A stretch of 5,890 bases of DNA. It comes from Bacillota bacterium. Its GTDB lineage: Bacteria > Bacillota > Bacilli > Thermoactinomycetales > DSM-44946. The position numbers were made by a program, and so were the translations under genes. This document shows positions 1-4,233 of the stretch, piece after piece (positions within the stretch are counted from its first letter, which is position 1; each line of letters starts with the position of its first letter). The notes under the pieces are model-generated. The model was not told the origin of the DNA, did not search any database, and was given only the letters and a program-made list of their open reading frames with translations. The stretch covers positions 1 to 5,890 of the forward strand of contig JAJYSD010000097.1 of NCBI GenBank assembly GCA_021793745.1, given 5' to 3'.

Positions 1-173
1 ACGTGGCACCCCATGTGCTCAAGGAAATCGAACACTTCTTCCAGGTGTACAAGGACCTGGAAAACAAGAAAACGATCATTAAAGGATGGAAGGATGCCCA
101 ATTCGCCAAACAACTTTACCAGGATTGCATTAAGCGGTATGAAGCGTCCCGCACCAACGCGCAAGTTCGATAA
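1..173 (+). CDS. ppa: Inorganic pyrophosphatase, family I (C-terminal end, partial)
   Basis: This is the last 56 residues of a soluble family I inorganic pyrophosphatase, which hydrolyses pyrophosphate to two phosphates in the cytoplasm and pulls biosynthetic reactions forward. The frame begins at base 3 ([13 protein letters not shown]) and ends at TAA 171-173. What identifies it is the typical C-terminal block of the family: a helix ending [10 protein letters not shown], then [12 protein letters not shown], then a final helix [15 protein letters not shown]. The Tyr-Lys-Asp-Leu-Glu and Lys-Gly-Trp pieces are the conserved signature of this region. The catalytic aspartates lie upstream, outside the window. 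No clear intrinsic terminator follows; the next promoter begins only 7 bases after the stop, so some read-through into the T-box leader is possible. Identity is from recognised motifs; the gene's start and length cannot be seen. Confidence 0.85.
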   Translation, partial: VAPHVLKEIEHFFQVYKDLENKKTIIKGWKDAQFAKQLYQDCIKRYEASRTNAQVR

Positions 174-180
174 GGGAATA

Positions 181-209
181 TTGACAGGGTCAAAAACCCG
201 TGCTACAGT
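181..209 (+). promoter_or_regulatory. Sigma-A-type promoter of the serine operon
   Basis: A perfect -35 hexamer TTGACA (181-186) is followed after 17 bases by TACAGT (204-209), which matches the -10 consensus at four of six positions and is preceded by TG at 201-202, giving an extended -10 element. Transcription would start near 216, about 25 bases before the first recognisable part of the T-box Stem I. Spacing, position and the leader that follows all agree. The start point is inferred. Confidence 0.75.
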
Positions 210-444
210 AAATATCAAACTTTAGCCGAGCAAACCGTAAAAGCGATGATGGAGCCAAGTATCAGACCGGACCCTCAGAGAGCCGGTGGTCGGTGGAAAC
301 CGGTGGTTCGACTGATGCGGAGCACTCCGGAGTGTTCGATTGAACCCCTCCTTCACCGGAGGTGAAGTAAATCGAATCGGTGGGACCGTTATCTCCCAGG
401 GTCATCGACCCGCCGAGGTCGCCGACGCGAGTCTGCGACAAATT

Positions 445-475
445 GAGGGTGGCACCACGAGACCTCTCGTCCCTC
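445..475 (+). promoter_or_regulatory. T-box antiterminator
   Basis: The antiterminator folds exactly as the family model predicts. GAGGG (445-449) pairs with CCCTC (471-475). The 7-base bulge TGGCACC (450-456) binds the free CCA end of uncharged tRNA. ACGA (457-460) pairs with TCGT (467-470) around a six-base loop (461-466). It shares bases 460-475 with the terminator, so the two structures exclude each other. Confidence 0.9.
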
Positions 476-512
476 ACCTGCCCCGCGGCAGGTGTGCGAT
501 GAGAGGTCTTTT
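460..512 (+). terminator. T-box conditional (attenuator) terminator
   Basis: AGACCTCTC (460-468) pairs with GAGAGGTCT (501-509). An inner helix CACCTGCC (475-482) pairs with GGCAGGTG (487-494) around loop CCGC, with an internal loop between the two helices. The stem ends in TTTT (509-512). It would form when tRNA-Ser is charged and stop transcription 33 bases before the aminotransferase start. The U-run is short but the stem is long and GC-rich. Confidence 0.88.
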
Positions 513-528
513 GCTATAAAAATCTACT

Positions 529-536
529 GGGGAGGG
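529..536 (+). promoter_or_regulatory. Ribosome binding site deciding the aminotransferase start
   Basis: GGGGAGGG (529-536), with GGAGG at 531-535, lies 10 bases before ATG 546. It fixes the start there: the same frame stays open up to a GTG at 492, but that codon lies inside the attenuator hairpin and would add 18 residues unlike the family. Confidence 0.85.
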
Positions 537-545
537 AGAGAAACA

Positions 546-1697
546 ATGCGATTGGATGAAAAATTCCATCTGCGCATCCCTGGTCCGACACCCGTACCGC
601 CCCGGGTTCAGCACGCCATGAACCGACCGATGATCGGCCACCGCAGCGCCGAATGCAGCCGGCTCGTATTGGACGGAAGCCGAAGACTCCGCAAGGTGTT
701 TGGAACACGGGAAGATATCCTGATCATCACCGGCAGCGGCACTTCCGCCCTGGAGGCCGCCGTCTCCAATGCCGTAGCCCCCGAGGAAGAAGTGGCGGTG
801 GTGGTGACCGGCGCCTTCGGCGATCGCTTTGCTCAAATCGCCGACCGCTTCGGAGCCCGGGTACACCGCCTGGACATTCCCTGGGGAGAAGCCTGCTCCC
901 CCGACCGGCTTTCCCGCTTCCTCGCCGATCGCCCCCAGGTGAAGGCCGTTTTCCTGACCCATTGCGAAACATCCACCGGTGTGCTCAATCCCATCCGAGA
1001 CCTGGCAAGCGTGATCCGGGATCGTACCGACGCCCTGATCATCGTCGACGGCGTCAGCAGTTTGGGGGGAGTCCCCTGCGCCATGGACGAATGGGGGATC
1101 GACATCCTCGTCACCGGATCGCAAAAGGCCTTGATGCTCCCTCCCGGCATGGCCTTCGTCGCCGTCAGCTCCCGGGCCTGGGAGGTCATCCGGCAGACGG
1201 AGGGACCCCGGTTCTACCTGGATCTTCGGACTTATCGGGAACAGCTGCAGAAAGAGACCACCCCCTACACTCCGGGCATCGCCCACCTGTTCGGGCTGGA
1301 AGCGGTCCTCGATATGATCGAAGAAGAAGGGCTGGAAAACATCTTCGCCCGCCATCGCCTGTTGATGGAGATGACCCGCGCCGGGATCCGGGCCCTGGAA
1401 CTTCCGCTGCTCACGGAAGACGCCGTCGCCTCCCCCACGGTGACCGCCGTTCGGGGCGGGGATGACCTGGATGTTTCCGCCCTGCAGCAGGAGCTGCACC
1501 GGCTCGGCGTGATCGTCGCAAGCGGGCAGCAATACCTAAAGGGAAAAATCTTCCGGATCGGCCACATGGGCTACTGCGATCCGCTGGACATCTTAACGCT
1601 TCTATCCGCCACGGAAACCGCCCTGCACCGCCTGGGGATACCCGTCCAATGGGGCGCCGCCGTCGGAGCCGCAGAGGAGGTGTGGAGCCGTGTTTAA
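546..1697 (+). CDS. Class V PLP-dependent aminotransferase (alanine-glyoxylate/serine-pyruvate type), probable phosphoserine aminotransferase of the serine pathway
   Basis: This is a 383-residue cytoplasmic fold-type I, class V aminotransferase, close to the usual length for the family. The N-terminal RIPGPTPVPP (10-19) is the family's substrate-loop signature. TGSGTSALEAA (62-72) supplies the phosphate-binding region, VDGVSSLGG (167-175) carries the cofactor aspartate D168, and GSQKAL (191-196) holds the Schiff-base lysine K194. TPYTPG (239-244) contacts the cofactor across the dimer, and FRIGHMG (336-342) holds R337, the expected carboxylate-binding arginine. These features fit serine-pyruvate/alanine-glyoxylate aminotransferases, not classical SerC. 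Its place between a serine T-box and serA, with an 8-base overlap and probable translational coupling, suggests that here it converts 3-phosphohydroxypyruvate to phosphoserine with glutamate. That role is inferred from context; glyoxylate or pyruvate transamination remains possible. The start is ATG 546 with a strong upstream ribosome site. Confidence 0.88.
   Translation: MRLDEKFHLRIPGPTPVPPRVQHAMNRPMIGHRSAECSRLVLDGSRRLRKVFGTREDILIITGSGTSALEAAVSNAVAPEEEVAVVVTGAFGDRFAQIADRFGARVHRLDIPWGEACSPDRLSRFLADRPQVKAVFLTHCETSTGVLNPIRDLASVIRDRTDALIIVDGVSSLGGVPCAMDEWGIDILVTGSQKALMLPPGMAFVAVSSRAWEVIRQTEGPRFYLDLRTYREQLQKETTPYTPGIAHLFGLEAVLDMIEEEGLENIFARHRLLMEMTRAGIRALELPLLTEDAVASPTVTAVRGGDDLDVSALQQELHRLGVIVASGQQYLKGKIFRIGHMGYCDPLDILTLLSATETALHRLGIPVQWGAAVGAAEEVWSRV
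1676..1692 (+). promoter_or_regulatory. serA ribosome binding site and GTG start inside the upstream gene
   Basis: GGAGGTG (1676-1682) within the last codons of the aminotransferase gene lies 9 bases (from GGAGG) before GTG 1690. The GTG gives the expected N-terminus [10 protein letters not shown] of SerA and overlaps the upstream stop codon region by 8 bases, an arrangement suited to translational coupling. Confidence 0.85.
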
Positions 1698-3270
1698 AGT
1701 GCTGATCACCGATCCCCTGAGCCCCCAGGGCACTGAAATCCTTCGTCGCGCCGACGATGTCCAAATCGTGGAAAAAACGGATCTGTCGACGGAAGAACTG
1801 CTTCGGGAAATCGAAGATGCCGATGCCCTGTTGGTTCGCAGCCAGACCCAGGTCACCCCGGAGGTGATCAGAGCCGCCAAACGGCTGAAGGTGATCGCTC
1901 GGGCCGGCGTGGGGGTGGACAATATTGACGTCCATGCCGCCACCGGCAGGGGGATTATCGTCATCAATGCGCCGGACGGAAACACCATTTCCACCGCGGA
2001 ACACACCTTCGCCATGCTGATCGCCCTCGCCCGGAACATTCCCCAGGCCTACCGGTCCCTCCTCCGGGGGGAGTGGGATCGCAAGCGCTTTGTCGGCGTC
2101 GAGCTCAGGGATAAAACCCTGGGCATCATCGGCCTGGGCAGAATTGGCGCAGAGGTGGCCAAGCGGGCCAAGGCCTTCCATATGGAGGTGATCGCCTACG
2201 ATCCTTACCTGACCCGGAACCGGGCTGAAAAAATCGGGATTCGGCAGGCCACCCTGGATGAAGTGATTCAAACCTCCGATTTCATCACCGTCCATACACC
2301 CCTCACCCGGGAGACGCGACATCTGCTCGACAGACAAGCCTTTGCGCGAATGAAGCCGGGTGTCCGAATCTTGAATTGCGCCCGGGGTGGCATCATCGAT
2401 GAAGAAGCCCTCTTGGAGGCGATCCAAACCGGCAAGGTGGCCGGCGCCGCCATCGACGTCTTTGAAACGGAACCTCCGGGGGATCATCCGCTCCTTCAAC
2501 TGCCCCAAGTGATCGCCACTCCCCATCTGGGCGCCTCCACCCGGGAAGCCCAGGAGCACGTCGCCGTCGACGTATGTGTGGAGGTGCTCCACATTCTGCG
2601 GGGCGAACCCTTCAAAAATGCGGTCAATCTGCCTTCGATTCCGCCGGAGTTGCAGGAAAAACTGAGACCCTATCAATCCCTGGCGGAAAATCTGGGGCGG
2701 TTTGCCCTGCAGGCCGCCCAGGGAGCCCTCGACTCCGTCACCGTCACCTATTCCGGGGAATTGACCGACTTCGACACGTCCCCATTGACCCGAACCATCC
2801 TCAAGGGGGCCCTTTCCACCTATCTGTCCGATGTCAACGATGTCAACGCCACCCTTCTAGCCAAGGAACGGGGAATCCGGGTGACGGAACAGAAAGTCTC
2901 CGACCTTCGGGGCTTCACCAACCTGATCACCGTCGAAGTCGTCACCGACCGCCAGCGGCGCACCGTCGCCGGCACCCTGTTGAACGGGTTGGGGGCCCGC
3001 ATAGTCAACATCGACGGCTATCCCGTCGATGTTCTCCCCCGGGGGCATCTGCTTTTGATTCAACACCGGGACCAACCCGGAGCCATCGGACGGGTAGGAA
3101 CCCTGTTGGGGAAACACGATATCAATATCGCCACCATGCAAGTGGGGCGTCGGGATGTGGGTGGCCAGGCGATCATGATGCTGTCGGTCGACAAACCGGT
3201 TCCGCCGGCAGTTCGCCAAAGCCTGGCTCAACTGGGGGATATCGAAACCGTCAAAGAGATCGATCTATAA
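1690..3270 (+). CDS. serA: D-3-phosphoglycerate dehydrogenase, long form with ASB and ACT domains
   Basis: SerA catalyses the first committed step of serine synthesis: NAD-dependent oxidation of 3-phosphoglycerate to 3-phosphohydroxypyruvate. At 526 residues it is the long bacterial form. The N-terminal substrate domain includes [10 protein letters not shown] (71-80) and [13 protein letters not shown] (93-105). The Rossmann domain has GLGRIG (148-153) and D171 at the end of the second strand, which suits NAD. Catalytic residues align as R232 ([12 protein letters not shown]), E261 (FETEPP) and H279 (TPHLGAS). Residues about 320-445 form the intervening ASB domain. Residues about 453-526 are an ACT domain ([18 protein letters not shown], then [11 protein letters not shown]), the usual site of serine feedback. 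The gene starts with GTG and overlaps the aminotransferase, so both are under the serine T-box. No key residue is missing. Feedback inhibition by serine is inferred from the family and is not universal. Confidence 0.97.
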   Translation: MFKVLITDPLSPQGTEILRRADDVQIVEKTDLSTEELLREIEDADALLVRSQTQVTPEVIRAAKRLKVIARAGVGVDNIDVHAATGRGIIVINAPDGNTISTAEHTFAMLIALARNIPQAYRSLLRGEWDRKRFVGVELRDKTLGIIGLGRIGAEVAKRAKAFHMEVIAYDPYLTRNRAEKIGIRQATLDEVIQTSDFITVHTPLTRETRHLLDRQAFARMKPGVRILNCARGGIIDEEALLEAIQTGKVAGAAIDVFETEPPGDHPLLQLPQVIATPHLGASTREAQEHVAVDVCVEVLHILRGEPFKNAVNLPSIPPELQEKLRPYQSLAENLGRFALQAAQGALDSVTVTYSGELTDFDTSPLTRTILKGALSTYLSDVNDVNATLLAKERGIRVTEQKVSDLRGFTNLITVEVVTDRQRRTVAGTLLNGLGARIVNIDGYPVDVLPRGHLLLIQHRDQPGAIGRVGTLLGKHDINIATMQVGRRDVGGQAIMMLSVDKPVPPAVRQSLAQLGDIETVKEIDL

Positions 3271-3292
3271 CGGCGCGCGGCTTAAGCGCCAG

Positions 3293-3329
3293 GAGGGGAG
3301 CGTCCGCAGCTGGACGAAAGCCTTCCCTC
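3293..3329 (+). other. Hairpin in the serA-reductase gap
   Basis: GAGGGGAG (3293-3300) can pair with CTTCCCTC (3322-3329), with one G-T pair, and CGTCC (3301-3305) with GGACG (3312-3316) around loop GCAGCT, leaving a five-base bulge (3317-3321). It begins about 22 bases after the serA stop. No T-run follows (GTGATAAG), so it is not a convincing intrinsic terminator. It could protect the 3' end of the serA transcript. A smaller potential stem, 3272-3276 with 3286-3290, lies just upstream. Confidence 0.4.
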
Positions 3330-3339
3330 GTGATAAGAT
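3311..3339 (+). promoter_or_regulatory. Possible promoter of the reductase gene
   Basis: TGGACG (3311-3316) resembles a -35 box at four of six positions. After 17 bases comes TAAGAT (3334-3339), four of six for the -10, with TG at 3331-3332 giving an extended -10. Transcription would start near 3346, leaving a leader of about 30 bases before ATG 3375. The match is moderate and overlaps the hairpin described for this gap. Confidence 0.4.
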
Positions 3340-3374
3340 CCTGGTGCAAGGTTCAACGGAAAGGGAGGGTCTAG

Positions 3375-4073
3375 ATGAGCGCAACGGACGAACGGGTAGC
3401 TGTCGTAACGGGAGCCAGCAAGGGATTGGGGGCGGCGATCGCCCGCCGCTTCGCCCGTGAGGGAATCCGGGTGGTCGCCTGTGCCCGCACCGAAGACAAA
3501 CTGAGACAGGTGGCCGAATCGGATCCCGACCGCATCCTCCCCGTTCCCTGCGACGTCACCCAAAGCCAGCAAGTGAAGCGTGTGATCGACACGGCCCTCG
3601 AACACTTCGGCCGCATTGACATTTTGGTGAACAACGCCGGACTGGGCCGTTTCGGCAAGGTCCACGAACTGTCCGAAGAGGATTGGGACGAAATGATGGC
3701 CGTCAATCTGAAGGGCGCCTTCCTGGCCTGCAAATATGCCATCCCCCATCTCATCCGGCAGAAAGGGCACATCGTCAACATTTCCAGCGTGGCCGGTACC
3801 GTCACCTTTCCCGGCGGCGGAGGCTATTGCGCTTCCAAATTCGGGTTGATGGCCCTGTCGGATGTTTTGACCCAGGAACTGAAGCCCCATGAAGTAAAGG
3901 TCTGCACCCTCTGCCCCGGATCGATTTTGACGGAGTTCGGCGCGGCGAAACCCTACGCCCTCAAACCCGAACAAGTGGCGGAGACCGTCTGGCAAATGGT
4001 TTCGGCTCCTGCCGGGGTCATCTACAACCAAATCATCATGCGGCCGCAGGTTCCGCCGGAAATGCAGAAATAA
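3375..4073 (+). CDS. Short-chain dehydrogenase/reductase, NADP(H)-type, substrate unknown
   Basis: This is a 232-residue classical SDR, a soluble Rossmann-fold oxidoreductase. The cofactor motif TGASKGLG is at 12-19. D60 (CDV) contacts the adenine, NNAG is at 86-89, and the active site is complete: N111, S138 (NISSVAG) and Y151-x3-K155 (YCASK). PG follows at 181-182. K16 in the glycine motif and R38 after the second strand (ACARTED) favour NADP(H). The protein is slightly shorter than many FabG enzymes and ends in NQIIMRPQVPPEMQK, recalling the YdfG-like branch that oxidises serine and other 3-hydroxy acids; this resemblance is weak and from memory. Automatic labels such as 3-oxoacyl-ACP reductase would be unsafe. 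The ribosome site GGGAGG (3363-3368) is 6 bases from ATG. The gene lies 104 bases after serA, with a possible promoter of its own, and converges on resE. Confidence 0.88.
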   Translation: MSATDERVAVVTGASKGLGAAIARRFAREGIRVVACARTEDKLRQVAESDPDRILPVPCDVTQSQQVKRVIDTALEHFGRIDILVNNAGLGRFGKVHELSEEDWDEMMAVNLKGAFLACKYAIPHLIRQKGHIVNISSVAGTVTFPGGGGYCASKFGLMALSDVLTQELKPHEVKVCTLCPGSILTEFGAAKPYALKPEQVAETVWQMVSAPAGVIYNQIIMRPQVPPEMQK

Positions 4074-4078
4074 CTTTG

Positions 4079-4106
4079 AAAAACCGAAAAGGGCCTTCCG
4101 GCCCTT
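4079..4106 (-). terminator. Probable terminator for the minus-strand resE transcript
   Basis: AAGGGCC (4089-4095) pairs with GGCCCTT (4100-4106). Read on the minus strand, the loop is GGAA, a GNRA tetraloop, and the stem is followed by TTTTCGGTTTTT (complement of 4079-4090), a good T-tract. On the plus strand the 3' flank is TTCCATG, which is poor, although the hairpin is only 15 bases after the reductase stop. It therefore best serves transcripts arriving from resE and may act weakly in the other direction. Confidence 0.65.
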
Positions 4107-4131
4107 CCATGAACCCGACACCGAGGAATCG

Positions 4132-4194
4132 CGGGAGGCGACTTTCCGCCGGGCTCCGCGGGTGGCTAGGCACCCGGCGAAAAGCATCCTCCCG
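4132..4194. other. Long imperfect hairpin in the convergent gap
   Basis: CGGGAGG (4132-4138) pairs with CCTCCCG (4188-4194). After a three-by-three internal loop, CTTT (4142-4145) pairs with AAAG (4181-4184). After one mismatch, CGCCGGG (4147-4153) pairs with CCCGGCG (4173-4179), leaving a 19-base loop. Inside, GGGTG (4160-4164) can alternatively pair with CACCC (4171-4175), which competes with the upper stem. Flanking GACA-CCG (4117-4123) could add pairs with CGG-TC-TGTC (4193-4201). I do not recognise a known RNA family on either strand. It could be an interspersed palindromic repeat, a structured 3' UTR or a small RNA. Confidence 0.5.
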
Positions 4195-4209
4195 GTCTGT
4201 CCATAAATC

Positions 4210-4233
4210 AAGGGCCTCCTGCGAGGCCCTTTT
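4210..4233 (+). terminator. Probable terminator for plus-strand transcription (reductase)
   Basis: AAGGGCCTC (4210-4218) pairs with GAGGCCCTT (4223-4231), a nine-pair stem with loop CTGC, followed on the plus strand by TTTTCTATTT (T-run 4230-4233). It directly abuts the resE stop codon (4234-4236). On the minus strand the stem is followed by GATTTATGG, a weaker tract, so partial bidirectional action is possible. Confidence 0.75.

Larger units (their letters stand above)
241..512 (+). promoter_or_regulatory. T-box riboswitch, serine-specific (AGC specifier)
   Basis: This untranslated leader senses uncharged tRNA-Ser and decides whether transcription continues into the aminotransferase-serA operon. 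Stem I can be built by hand. Lower pairs are 244-246 with 336-338 and 251-254 (GGAG) with 325-328 (CTCC), separated by a GA-rich kink-turn region. The specifier loop has the conserved AGTA at 258-261 on its 5' side. Helices 262-265/312-315 and 269-273/305-309 lie above it. The conserved AGAGAG is at 277-282, and the apical hairpin is 283-287/299-303 with a GGTCGGTGGAA loop. The specifier triplet on the 3' side of the loop is AGC (321-323), a serine codon, followed by the usual purine. Further hairpins follow: 399-403/407-411 and Stem III 418-422/435-439. The T-box motif AGGGTGGCACCACG is at 446-459. Its TGGC (450-453) complements GCCA, fitting tRNA-Ser with discriminator G. The class call is very secure; the amino acid is inferred from manual folding. 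Confidence 0.92.

Noticed and set aside
13..225. Plus-strand 70-codon open frame at the window start.
   Set aside because: It is out of frame with the recognisable pyrophosphatase C-terminus and runs through the promoter.
492..545. Upstream GTG start at 492 that would extend the aminotransferase by 18 residues.
   Set aside because: It lies inside the attenuator stem, lacks a ribosome site and adds sequence unlike the family; ATG 546 has a strong Shine-Dalgarno site.
474..2676. Long minus-strand open frames (474-1532 and 1411-2676) opposite the aminotransferase and serA.
   Set aside because: Their proteins are low-complexity, rich in Gly, Asp, His and Arg, with no recognisable domain; they mirror the codon bias of the well-identified plus-strand genes.
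4089..4106. Hairpin just after the reductase stop as that gene's main terminator.
   Set aside because: The plus-strand flank TTCCATG is not a T-tract; the T-rich flank is on the minus strand. Weak plus-strand activity is not excluded.
4117..4201. Known riboswitch or housekeeping RNA (TPP, cobalamin, SRP, 6S) in the convergent gap.
   Set aside because: Conserved cores of these families were looked for on both strands and not found.
3282..4211. Minus-strand open frame of 309 codons opposite the reductase.
   Set aside because: It is antisense to a complete SDR with all catalytic motifs and shows no domain of its own.
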